Assembly (NCBI GenBank): GCA_023453795.1 | Contig: JAEXSP010000041.1 | Location: forward strand, 1 to 32,042 | Source of the DNA: Bacillota bacterium | GTDB lineage: Bacteria; Bacillota; Clostridia; Acetivibrionales; JAEXSP01 | Length of the DNA: 32,042 bases | Direction of reading: 5' to 3' | Shown here: positions 7,991 through 16,349 of the stretch, in pieces | Layout of the letters: every line of letters begins with the position of its first letter | Numbering within the stretch: the first letter of the stretch is position 1 | Program-made: the position numbers and the translations under genes | Notes under the pieces: generated by a model | The model's input: the letters and a program-made list of their open reading frames with translations, nothing else | What the model was told of the DNA's origin: nothing | Databases searched by the model: none

Positions 7991-10351
7991 CTATCCCATA
8001 ACTACATTAACAATATGCTCTTTTCCGTCCTTGCAGGCAGGAAGGATATTACCTTCCACCTTATTTCCGTCAATCGTCAGCTCTTTTATACCTTTTGAAA
8101 CTCTATCAGGATTGGAGACATTAATTACATAAGTCGCTCCCCTGTAATGTCTCGTAACCTCGAACTTATTCCATACAGACGGTATGCACGGATCAACCTT
8201 CAGGCCGTCGTATTCAGCCCTTACACCCAGTATATATTGTGAAACGGCAACAAAACTCCAGGATGACGTTCCTGTCAGCCAGGAATTTCTCGCCCTTCCA
8301 AAGTGGTACGGGTGCTCTTTTCCTGTTATAAATTGTGAATATACATACGGTTCCATAGTATATAAATCAGCATTATCATTTTTGGCCGCAGGCAAATAAG
8401 AGCGGTAGAACTCATACGCCCTGTCTCCCCTGCCAAGCAGAGCTTCAGCAATTACTGCCCACGTATTTGAATGGCAGAATATGCCCGCATTCTCTTTAAG
8501 CGAAGGCGGGAAAGAAGTTATAGCACCTATTTCAGGATCATATTTTCTGTATGCCGGATAGTTCTTAACGATTCCATGCTCTGTAGCAAGAAACTCTTTA
8601 AGGCTGTCCATCGCCGAAAGCCCTTTTTCACGGCTGACTGCACCTGAAACAACCGACCAGGTCTGGCTGTTAATGAATATCTTGCTTTGGTCGCTCTCCT
8701 GGCCGCCCAGCTTCTTACCGCTGTCAAGATATCCTCTCAAAAACCACTTCCCATCCCATGCATATTCATCTATGTTTTTCTTAATTTCTTTTTTATACTT
8801 GGAAAAATGCTCAGCATCCTCAGTTTTATTTAACCTTACAGACAAATCAACCATTTCTTCAAGGCATTTATAATATAAGAAAGTGCTCCAAATGCTTTCA
8901 CCCTTACCCTTAAGATTGATGCAGTCGTTCCAGTCGGCTCTCATTCCAAGCAGTAAGCCGTGAGGCCCCCGTTTGGACCAGGAAAATTCAAGTGCCTTCT
9001 TCATATGGTCGTAAACAGTGTCCTCTCCCTTATCACAGTAAGGTATTACAGCATCCAGGAACTCCATGTCGCCTGTTTCCTTAATGTATGCCGGGATGGA
9101 AATAAGCAGCCACAGATGATCATCTGAGAATATCTCACTATCAGGAGCATCATTACTCAAAGCCTGCTCCCACTCCATCGGTTGGAAGCCATGCAGGGCT
9201 GCGCCTTTGGACATTTGCCCCTTAAGAAGGTCTGTCAGCTTTCCCTTGACCTGTTCAGGTATTGAATGAACCACTCCCAGGGTATCCTGATTAGTATCAC
9301 GGTATCCCAGGCCGTCTCTTCCGCCCGCCTCGTTAAATGATGCAGATCTCGACCAGTTATAGGTAGTATGGCTTTGATATTGATTCCATATATTTACCAT
9401 AGTGTTTATTTCATCTGAGGGTGTGCTGCATTTGTAGCCTGACAGCCTTTTGTTCCAATAATCCTGCACCCTCTCAAATTCTTCATCAACCTTTTTTCTG
9501 TCGGAGTATATGGATTTGCACTCCGCACCAAAGGTTTTTGCGTTACCGATTCCTACGATGTATAAGGCATACTTCTTTTCCCCCGGTTTAAGGCTGATCC
9601 TGTTTTGCACGGACGCACAAGGATTACCGCCTAATGCAATTGAATTAAAGCATTTGCCGTTCGCAACTGCAGCTGGATTGCTTTCACTGTTGTAATTTCC
9701 TATGAATACATCTCGGTCCGTATCAAAACTTTGTACCGGAAGGCTGGAAGTCATAAATGCCTTCGGGCATTCCTCCGAAACAAATTTTATTGAATAGTCT
9801 ATGATATCGTTTTCGAAAGACAGGTCACACGTATACAATATGTACTGGAAGTTCGTAAGATCCTGGTCCATATACCAGAAACACCATTCTGCATAGGGAA
9901 AAATCGAAATATCTCTTTCCCGGGAAGCAGTGTTTTCGAGCTCTACCTCCCAAAATTCAATTGGCTTGTCAATCGGAACAAAAACCCTGTAATTTGATTT
10001 TATGCCTTTGTATTCCGATTCAAACCTTGTGTAACCCATCCCATGCCTGCAAACGGTTTTATATTCTTCCAGCGATTTGGCAACAGGCTGCCATGAAGCC
10101 GACCAGTAATCACCATCTTCATTGTCCCTTATATAAATGTATCTTCCCGGGCGATCCATAGGTATGCTGTTAAATCTGAAACGAAGCATCCTTCCTGTTT
10201 TAGCAGATTTGTTAAATCCATATCCACTTGCATTATTGGAAATTATTCCGCAGTAATCCTCTGTACCAAGATAATTAACCCAGGACATGGGAGTGTCCGG
10301 TTTATCGATTACATATTCCCTTTTTTCGTTGTCAAAATAACCGTATCTCAC
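7991..10351 (-). CDS. GH94 disaccharide phosphorylase (cellobiose/chitobiose phosphorylase type)
   Basis: Inverting phosphorylase of family GH94 that splits a beta-linked disaccharide with phosphate to give a sugar 1-phosphate. The N-terminal MRYGYFDNEKREYVI, GGRDGLGYRDTNQD (about 344-356), RADWNDC (471-477, catalytic acid Asp476, substrate-stacking Trp474) and SWLTGTSSW segments are diagnostic. Length of 786 residues fits the cellobiose, N,N'-diacetylchitobiose or cellobionate enzymes and is too short for cellodextrin phosphorylase (about 980). The GGR-GLGYRDT segment looks more like chitobiose phosphorylase than like cellobiose phosphorylase, so specificity is open; operon context favours a cellobiose-like backbone fragment. 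The start is GTG at 10351, preceded by GAGGG at 7-8 nt; no ATG fits. It is first in the minus-strand operon, reading away from the sensor kinase gene across a 292-nt divergent promoter region. Confidence 0.9.
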   Translation of the reverse strand: MRYGYFDNEKREYVIDKPDTPMSWVNYLGTEDYCGIISNNASGYGFNKSAKTGRMLRFRFNSIPMDRPGRYIYIRDNEDGDYWSASWQPVAKSLEEYKTVCRHGMGYTRFESEYKGIKSNYRVFVPIDKPIEFWEVELENTASRERDISIFPYAEWCFWYMDQDLTNFQYILYTCDLSFENDIIDYSIKFVSEECPKAFMTSSLPVQSFDTDRDVFIGNYNSESNPAAVANGKCFNSIALGGNPCASVQNRISLKPGEKKYALYIVGIGNAKTFGAECKSIYSDRKKVDEEFERVQDYWNKRLSGYKCSTPSDEINTMVNIWNQYQSHTTYNWSRSASFNEAGGRDGLGYRDTNQDTLGVVHSIPEQVKGKLTDLLKGQMSKGAALHGFQPMEWEQALSNDAPDSEIFSDDHLWLLISIPAYIKETGDMEFLDAVIPYCDKGEDTVYDHMKKALEFSWSKRGPHGLLLGMRADWNDCINLKGKGESIWSTFLYYKCLEEMVDLSVRLNKTEDAEHFSKYKKEIKKNIDEYAWDGKWFLRGYLDSGKKLGGQESDQSKIFINSQTWSVVSGAVSREKGLSAMDSLKEFLATEHGIVKNYPAYRKYDPEIGAITSFPPSLKENAGIFCHSNTWAVIAEALLGRGDRAYEFYRSYLPAAKNDNADLYTMEPYVYSQFITGKEHPYHFGRARNSWLTGTSSWSFVAVSQYILGVRAEYDGLKVDPCIPSVWNKFEVTRHYRGATYVINVSNPDRVSKGIKELTIDGNKVEGNILPACKDGKEHIVNVVMG

Positions 10352-10643
10352 TGGTTTTCCCTCACTTAATATAATTTTAAGATTTTTTGCATATATATTA
10401 ATTATAAATTCTCGTAATTTATACTGTACATATCAAAAATCAATTCACGTTTTTATAATCAACTCAACATTGGGAAACTCATAACCAGTGCATTGTTCAT
10501 ACAATAATTTTCTGTTATACTAAACTTATATTTGCCAATTTGTTACACTAAGAGTTACGAATAATATAAAATAAACCCTGTATCTCAATTTTGTTTATTT
10601 AGAATTTGAGGGGCTTTGAAGTATTACTTAGGGGAGAAAAAAT
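10352..10643. promoter_or_regulatory. divergent promoter region between GH operon and yesM-like gene
   Basis: This 292-nt AT-rich spacer separates the minus-strand hydrolase operon from the plus-strand regulator/transporter genes and must hold both promoters. For the minus strand, a TATAAT box is readable at 10406-10401 with no convincing -35 box, as expected of an activator-dependent promoter. A sequence CTCAATTTTGTTTAT (10584-10598), read on the minus strand as ATAAACAAAATTGAG, resembles the AAAACAAAA repeats upstream of the permease gene and may be a binding site for the response regulator. No coding capacity was found. Confidence 0.45.
10493..10521 (+). promoter_or_regulatory. sigma-A type promoter for the yesM-like gene
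   Basis: TTGTTC (10493-10498) and TATACT (10516-10521) are separated by 17 nt, and a TG at 10513-10514 makes an extended -10 box. Transcription would start near 10528, leaving a leader of about 115 nt before the GTG start. The site is inferred from consensus only. Confidence 0.5.
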
Positions 10644-12455
10644 GTGAAAAAGTTTATCAATTTTTTTAGAAACCTGAGTGTAAGCTGGAAATTTGTGCTT
10701 GCATATTTCAGCATCCTTATAGTACCTGTCTTTTTAATGGGCATATATCTTTACAACCAAAACTCTGCTACAGCTATTAAACAAGCAAGGCTTGTAATGG
10801 AACAGAATCTTCTTCAGACAAAAGCCGGTATTCTTCAAAAAGGGAAGGTAATAGAGCAGCTTGTGGAGTATCTTGCCGAAGAGCAGAACTTTCAGAATTT
10901 TCTTACTTCATTCTATAAAAACGATATATACAGAACAGAGGACTATCAATTCAGATTTTCCGATAATTTGAGAAATATACTCAGGCAGAATGATGATATT
11001 TTCTCTATCCGCATTTTTATGAAAAACATATTTATTACCGAAATGCATACCTCAAGCTCAGCTCTTTTCAGTTTTACCTGTGTCAGGGCTGCGGACTCAC
11101 CTGAGCTGTACAGCCAAATGCTCAAATATATGCCGTCCAAAGGCGGGTGGATAAGCACCCATACTTCCATACCTTATATTTATTCCATGAATACTTATTC
11201 TCCTAAATATTCGAGTAATGTTTTTTCCTTTTCCAGAGGAATATACATAACCAACTACCAAAAAAACTTTGGGGTTCTTAACTTTGAAGTGAAAGAGAGC
11301 TCTTTGTTCAGCATGCTTAGAGATTCTTTCATGAGTAAGCTTGGAAAGGTTTTTATAGTTGACTCTGAAAACAGGATAGTCTCGAACAACCTGCCGAATC
11401 TGTTCATGAAGGATACCTCCAAAACCGGCTTAGGCAATTTTAATATTAATACTCCGATAAGCACTGTTAAAAAAATTGAAAATGAGCGTTCGATTTTTAT
11501 AGTAATTCCCATTGAAAATTTCAACTGCAGTATTGTAGGCATTTTTCCCGTAAGCAATTTTAATAGTGAGGTAAAAAAATCTCTTTTCAAAATAGTAGCC
11601 GTTCTGGCTATACCTTCCGTTTTCCTGGGCATCATCATTTATTTCACTACAAATCTGCTGCTTAGAAGAATGAAAAAGATGGTTAAGGCTATGAAGCAGG
11701 TAAGACAGGAAAATCTGGATGTAACTGTTCCAGTGAAAGTAATGGATGAATTCGGAGAGCTTGCATTAACCTTCAATCATATGACAAGCCGAATTCATGA
11801 GTTGGTGGAAATGGTATATAAAATTCAAATACTTGAAAGGGAAGCAGAACTGAAAGCATGGGAAGCACAAATAAATCCGCACTTCCTGTACAATACCCTT
11901 GCGACCATTTCATTTGCAGCCAGGAAATCAGGTTCCCAGGAAATTGTCAGGATTTCAAATTCCCTTGCAAAATTCTACCGTCTGGTGCTGAGTAAGGGCA
12001 ACAGTCTAATCTTAGTCAGTGAAGAACTTGATATGGTTTCTGCCTTTTTACAGATTCAAAAAATACGTTTTCAAGAAATGTTTGATGTAGAATATTCTAT
12101 CGGAGAAAATGTTCATGATATTTCAGTAATTAAGAACATTCTGCAGCCTATTGTTGAAAATGCCTTGAATCATGGAATAGAGCCTAAAAGAATGCACGGA
12201 ACCCTCCTGATCAAAGCCTGGAACGATGAAACCAATCTCTTTTTTCAGGTTATCGACGACGGTGTAGGAATGAGTAAACAAACCATAAAAAACATCCTTT
12301 CCGGAAATGTAGAAAGATCCAGAGGCAGCGGATATGCGATTAAAAACATTTTAGAAAGGCTGAGGGCTTATTACGGAGCAAATTATTCCTTTGATATTTT
12401 CAGCAAACCCGGCATCGGAACCGTAGTAACTATAACCTTAACACTCAGCGAGTAA
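10644..12455 (+). CDS. YesM-type sensor histidine kinase
   Basis: Membrane sensor kinase of the YesM/LytS-like His_kinase group. Transmembrane segments at about residues 14-37 and 314-340 flank a roughly 275-residue extracytoplasmic sensor domain of Cache style. A HAMP domain follows (about 341-392), then the phosphoacceptor region EAQINPHFLYNTL with His413, the N-box PIVENALNHG and the DDGVGM ATP-binding motif. The start is GTG at 10644 with GGGGAG 7 nt upstream; the overlapping ATG at 10642 runs straight into TGA. It is followed by the response regulator gene with a 25-nt gap to that gene's chosen start. Placed divergently from the hydrolase operon and upstream of an ABC transporter, it probably senses an extracellular oligosaccharide, perhaps through the solute-binding protein. 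The ligand is inferred. Confidence 0.93.
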   Translation: MKKFINFFRNLSVSWKFVLAYFSILIVPVFLMGIYLYNQNSATAIKQARLVMEQNLLQTKAGILQKGKVIEQLVEYLAEEQNFQNFLTSFYKNDIYRTEDYQFRFSDNLRNILRQNDDIFSIRIFMKNIFITEMHTSSSALFSFTCVRAADSPELYSQMLKYMPSKGGWISTHTSIPYIYSMNTYSPKYSSNVFSFSRGIYITNYQKNFGVLNFEVKESSLFSMLRDSFMSKLGKVFIVDSENRIVSNNLPNLFMKDTSKTGLGNFNINTPISTVKKIENERSIFIVIPIENFNCSIVGIFPVSNFNSEVKKSLFKIVAVLAIPSVFLGIIIYFTTNLLLRRMKKMVKAMKQVRQENLDVTVPVKVMDEFGELALTFNHMTSRIHELVEMVYKIQILEREAELKAWEAQINPHFLYNTLATISFAARKSGSQEIVRISNSLAKFYRLVLSKGNSLILVSEELDMVSAFLQIQKIRFQEMFDVEYSIGENVHDISVIKNILQPIVENALNHGIEPKRMHGTLLIKAWNDETNLFFQVIDDGVGMSKQTIKNILSGNVERSRGSGYAIKNILERLRAYYGANYSFDIFSKPGIGTVVTITLTLSE

Positions 12456-12480
12456 TTTTTTAATGCTACCGGAGGTTTAT

Positions 12481-14127
12481 ATGCTAAAATTATTGATTGT
12501 AGAAGATGAAAAATGGGAAAGAGACGGACTTCTGGATTTCTTTGACTGGAAAGACTTTAGTATTGATGTTGTCGAAACAGCATGCGACGGAATAGAAGGC
12601 TTGGAAAAGGCAGAAGCTTTCCTTCCCGATATCATTATCACAGATATAAGAATGCCGGGCATGGATGGTATAAGGATGTCTAAAAAAATAAAGGAGTTTC
12701 TCCCTAATGTCAAAGTAATTATTCTTACAGGATATGATGACTTTAAATTTGCCAAGGAGGCTATCAGCTTTCAGGCAAATGCGTATTTGCTTAAGCCTCT
12801 TGAGGAGGAAGAATTTATACCCGTTGTCCAGAGAGTAACCAAGGAATGCCTTATTGAAAGGAAAAACAAGGAAAGTGAAAGGAGCATGAAGGAGCTGTTT
12901 GAGCAAAGCCAAAATTTTGCAGTGATAAAGTTTTTCACCGACCTTTTAAACGGGAATATTGAAAGCCTGAAGGTAAAGCAGCAGACAGAGCTTTTGAACA
13001 TTCAAGCTCCTTTGGACGGTAATTATAACGTTATTGTTATAAAGCTGAATCATGATCCGGGGGATATAGCAGCATGCCCTGATGAAAGCAGAATCATGGA
13101 TGAAGCGGAAATAGAAAAAATCTTTAAAAAAATAATGCCTTCTTTAAACAGCATCTGCCTCTTTCATTTGGCAGATACCGCCAAAGGCCAGCTTGTTATA
13201 CCAATATTTTGGTCGGAGGAAGCTAAAGACATAATTGAGACAAAAGTCCCGGAAGCAATACACAATGTCAGGGAACTCAACAGCCTCCCCTTGGTAGTCG
13301 GAGTCGGTTCACCTGTTGCTGCTTTAAAGGATATCAGCATTTGCTCGGCACAGGCATTTGAAGCAGTTAATTTTGCAACCTTCTGGTCATTATCCGGAAC
13401 AATGTATTTTGAAGCTGTGAATTCCATTCAATCCGGTTTTGCCGAAAAAACCGGGGAATTTCTTATGGAAAGCAGTTATTTTGTTAAGCAGCTTATACAT
13501 GCTGTCAAGTCTTCCAATAATGAAAGGCTTGTTAAGCTTCAAAAGAATCTCTTTGACTTCATCAAAGAAAACAATGGAGTCGGCAGGGATTTGCTTGTAA
13601 ACTTTATTCAGGGAATAATCAACGAGGTTACTATTTTTCTATATACTCTGGATAAGGATTTCGATAAGCCCGACACAGAAAGCACAAGTATAAGGACAAA
13701 TCTGTCCGAACAGCACACACTAGCCGCCTGTGAAAAGCATCTTTCCTTATTTTTTGAAAACGCCATTAATAAAATAAATGGTATTAAATACAATAAGGAT
13801 GATCAAATAATCAAAAAGGTTATAAAGCTTATTGATGAGAGGTATATGTCAGAAATAAGCCTAAAGACAATTTCGGGAGAAGTCTTCCTTTCTCCTAATT
13901 ATCTTGGAAGTATCTTTAAAAAATCCATGGGAAAGTCATTTAACGATTATCTTTGCGAGTACAGGATGGAAAAGGCAAGAGAATTGCTCAAGTCGCCTAA
14001 AAACAAGGTCAACTGGGTAGCTCAGGAGGTAGGTATACCCAATACCTCTTATTTCTGTACAATTTTCAAAAACACTTATGGCATGGCTCCGGGCGAATTT
14101 CAGGAGTTGATTCTCAGGAACCAATAG
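12481..14127 (+). CDS. YesN-type response regulator with AraC DNA-binding domain
   Basis: Cytoplasmic transcription activator paired with the preceding kinase. An N-terminal receiver domain begins MLKLLIVEDE, with the phosphorylated Asp55 in IITDIRMPGMDG and the conserved Lys in LLKPL near residue 104. A long poorly conserved middle region follows. The last 100 residues form an AraC double helix-turn-helix (ISLKTISGEVFLSPNYLGSI ... VGIPNTSYFCTIFKNTYG). I place the start at 12481, where GGAGG lies 5 nt upstream; the reading frame extends to an ATG at 12463 that lacks a ribosome site. Length of 548 residues is normal for YesN proteins. Likely targets are the promoter ahead of the permease gene and the GH94 promoter, which would couple import and degradation. 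Binding sites are inferred. Confidence 0.92.
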   Translation: MLKLLIVEDEKWERDGLLDFFDWKDFSIDVVETACDGIEGLEKAEAFLPDIIITDIRMPGMDGIRMSKKIKEFLPNVKVIILTGYDDFKFAKEAISFQANAYLLKPLEEEEFIPVVQRVTKECLIERKNKESERSMKELFEQSQNFAVIKFFTDLLNGNIESLKVKQQTELLNIQAPLDGNYNVIVIKLNHDPGDIAACPDESRIMDEAEIEKIFKKIMPSLNSICLFHLADTAKGQLVIPIFWSEEAKDIIETKVPEAIHNVRELNSLPLVVGVGSPVAALKDISICSAQAFEAVNFATFWSLSGTMYFEAVNSIQSGFAEKTGEFLMESSYFVKQLIHAVKSSNNERLVKLQKNLFDFIKENNGVGRDLLVNFIQGIINEVTIFLYTLDKDFDKPDTESTSIRTNLSEQHTLAACEKHLSLFFENAINKINGIKYNKDDQIIKKVIKLIDERYMSEISLKTISGEVFLSPNYLGSIFKKSMGKSFNDYLCEYRMEKARELLKSPKNKVNWVAQEVGIPNTSYFCTIFKNTYGMAPGEFQELILRNQ

Positions 14128-14308
14128 TTTTCCATTATATAAAACAAAAATTTATTGTTAATTCAAATTGTGTTAATTATCAAAACAAAAGTTGATTTTT
14201 ATTATGTACATCGTGCCAGCCACAAACTTATAATTTAAATGTATTTAAATTGTTTAGAAATTATTTAAATACACGTTTTATAAATTATGCATAGTTATGG
14301 AGGCTAGT
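14128..14308 (+). promoter_or_regulatory. probable activator-dependent promoter of the ABC transporter genes
   Basis: A 181-nt AT-rich gap separates the response regulator from the first permease gene. A good -10 box TATAAT lies at 14229-14234, but the expected -35 position (14206-14211) reads GTACAT, so activation is probably needed. Upstream, AAAACAAAA occurs at 14141 and 14182, 41 bp or about four helical turns apart, and TGTTAATT occurs at 14156 and 14171. Such spaced direct repeats suit an AraC-type dimer. The roles are inferred, and A-rich repeats arise easily by chance. Confidence 0.4.
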
Positions 14309-15286
14309 ATGAGTTCAGTCCCAGATTCCACTATTGAACAAAATGTAAAAACTTCTGTTGTTTCCTCATTAATTGCAAAACTGAAGAAGAAAAAAGGTTT
14401 ACAATTGTTTCTTATTGCTTTACCTTTTCTTATTCTGGTGTTTATTTTTTCATACGCTCCCCTTTACGGATGGATATATTCATTATTTGAATATCATCCC
14501 GGTATCCCGCTTTTGAAAAATAAGTTTGTGGGCTTGCAGTGGTTCAAATCCATTTTTTCAACCCCCACTCAGGTTAAGGAAATTATAAGAGTTCTGAAAA
14601 ATACTTTGGCTATAAGCAGCCTTGGTGTTATAGCTTCAATATTTCCTGTAATCTTTGCAGTCTTTTTGGTTGAGATTAAAAGCACCTGGTTCAGAAAAAG
14701 CGTTCAAATCCTTACAACACTTCCGAACTTCATAGGTTGGGTTCTTGTTTATTCTTTTGCTTTTGCACTCTTCGCGACAGACAGCGGTGTTATAAACGAA
14801 ATCCTTGTTAAGCTTGGATTGATTAACGAGAAAATCAATTTTCTTGCAAATGACAGTCACACATGGCTTAAAATGGCTCTCTGGAGTTTGTGGAAGTTCC
14901 TCGGCTGGAATGCCATCATGTACCTTGCAACCATTACGAGCATAGACCCTTCACTTTATGAAGCTGCAGAAGTAGACGGTGCAGGACGTTTCAGAAAAAT
15001 GTGGCACATTACGCTTCCCGGAATATCATCTACATATTTCGTGCTTTTACTCCTTCAGATTGCAAACTTTATTAACAACGGAATGGATCAGTACTTTGTC
15101 TTCCAGAATTCAATGAATAATGCACATATACAGGTATTAGACCTATATGTATACAACATAGGTATGATGGGATATAATTTCTCACTTGCAACAGCAGTAA
15201 GCATGATGAAATCCATTGTAAGTGTATTCCTTCTTTTTGTAGCCAACAGGATGTCTAAGCTTGTAAGAGGCGAAAGCATAATATAA
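14309..15286 (+). CDS. LplB-type sugar ABC transporter permease
   Basis: Integral membrane permease of the CUT1 carbohydrate importer family, LplB/UgpA side. About six hydrophobic segments are visible, the first being LFLIALPFLILVFIFSYAP. The cytoplasmic EAA loop that contacts the ATPase reads YEAAEVDGAGRFRKMWHITL. I place the start at 14309, 5 nt after a TGGAGG box; the in-frame ATG at 14297 overlaps that box. Length of about 325 residues is typical. It is followed after 33 nt by a second permease and then the binding protein. No ATP-binding subunit gene occurs in the window, so a shared MsmX-like ATPase encoded elsewhere is expected. With the hydrolase operon next door, the likely cargo is a complex oligosaccharide. 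Confidence 0.92.
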   Translation: MSSVPDSTIEQNVKTSVVSSLIAKLKKKKGLQLFLIALPFLILVFIFSYAPLYGWIYSLFEYHPGIPLLKNKFVGLQWFKSIFSTPTQVKEIIRVLKNTLAISSLGVIASIFPVIFAVFLVEIKSTWFRKSVQILTTLPNFIGWVLVYSFAFALFATDSGVINEILVKLGLINEKINFLANDSHTWLKMALWSLWKFLGWNAIMYLATITSIDPSLYEAAEVDGAGRFRKMWHITLPGISSTYFVLLLLQIANFINNGMDQYFVFQNSMNNAHIQVLDLYVYNIGMMGYNFSLATAVSMMKSIVSVFLLFVANRMSKLVRGESII

Positions 15287-15319
15287 ATTTGAAATTGTTT
15301 CAAAACTAGGGGGTTATTT

Positions 15320-16291
15320 ATGAATAGCAACGTAAATGCAGCTGAAGAAGCAGTAAATATAAAAAAAGCTCCGCGTCGCCGGAAGAATAAACCATTTATA
15401 AGGGAAACTGCCGGGGATAAAATATTCAACGTAGTAAATATATCGGTCTTTACTATTATAACGATTGTTTGTATATTTCCTTTTTACTATCTTTTTATAA
15501 ATACCATAAGTGATAACGCTTTGAGTGCCCAAGGAGCTGTTATCCTTATCCCAAAGCATATACATTTTTCAAATTATATTAAAGTATTTGAATTGACAGG
15601 TCTTGGCCATGCCGCAATAGTTTCATTGGCAAGAACTGTTATTGGTTCTGTGCTTTGCGTAATAGGCTCCGCCCTTCTCGGTTTTGTCTTTTCTCAGAAG
15701 TATATGTGGGGAAGGAAGTTCTGGTACCGCTTTGTTGTAATAACCATGTATTTTAACGCAGGTCTTATCCCATGGTTTATTATAATGTTTAAGATGCATC
15801 TTACTAACAACTATCTTGCTTATATTTTGCCGTATATAGTGTCACCGTTCAATGTAATCCTGGTTAAAACCTTCATTGAGTCTCTCCCGGCTTCAATTCA
15901 GGAGTCAGCGGAAATAGACGGCGCGGGTCCGCTTAGAATATTCTGGAAAATTATACTCCCGCTCACAACACCTATTTTGGCAACAATCGCTGTTTTCTCG
16001 GCTGTAGGCCAATGGAACCAGTTCACCGATACCTTGTTCCTTATGACCAGAGATAAATACTATACACTGCAATTCATACTTTACAGATATATGAATACAT
16101 CCTCTATGCTTGCAAGAATCCTGCAAACCAGCCAGGGCGGGACAATTGGTCAGGATCTTATGTATGCTCAGACTTCAACCTCAGTCAAGATGACCGTTTC
16201 AATGATTATTGTTACGCCAATATTGTTTGTATATCCTTTCTTCCAAAGGTACTTTGTAAAAGGAATAATGCTTGGAGCCGTTAAAGGCTAA
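15320..16291 (+). CDS. YtcP-type sugar ABC transporter permease
   Basis: Second membrane subunit of the importer, of the YtcP/UgpE/MalG type, 323 residues. A short basic cytoplasmic N-terminus (KKAPRRRKNKPF) precedes about six membrane spans. The EAA loop reads QESAEIDGAGPLRIFWKIIL, and the C-terminus YPFFQRYFVKGIMLGAVKG is characteristic of the family. A GGGGG ribosome site precedes the ATG. It would pair with the upstream permease as a heterodimer that receives sugar from the binding protein. The gap to the binding-protein gene is 58 nt, so all three genes are probably cotranscribed. Confidence 0.92.
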   Translation: MNSNVNAAEEAVNIKKAPRRRKNKPFIRETAGDKIFNVVNISVFTIITIVCIFPFYYLFINTISDNALSAQGAVILIPKHIHFSNYIKVFELTGLGHAAIVSLARTVIGSVLCVIGSALLGFVFSQKYMWGRKFWYRFVVITMYFNAGLIPWFIIMFKMHLTNNYLAYILPYIVSPFNVILVKTFIESLPASIQESAEIDGAGPLRIFWKIILPLTTPILATIAVFSAVGQWNQFTDTLFLMTRDKYYTLQFILYRYMNTSSMLARILQTSQGGTIGQDLMYAQTSTSVKMTVSMIIVTPILFVYPFFQRYFVKGIMLGAVKG

Positions 16292-16349
16292 AAAGGGTTT
16301 AATTTCCCGGTAACGGGGATTAACGATAAAAAAATAAGGGGGAAAAGTA

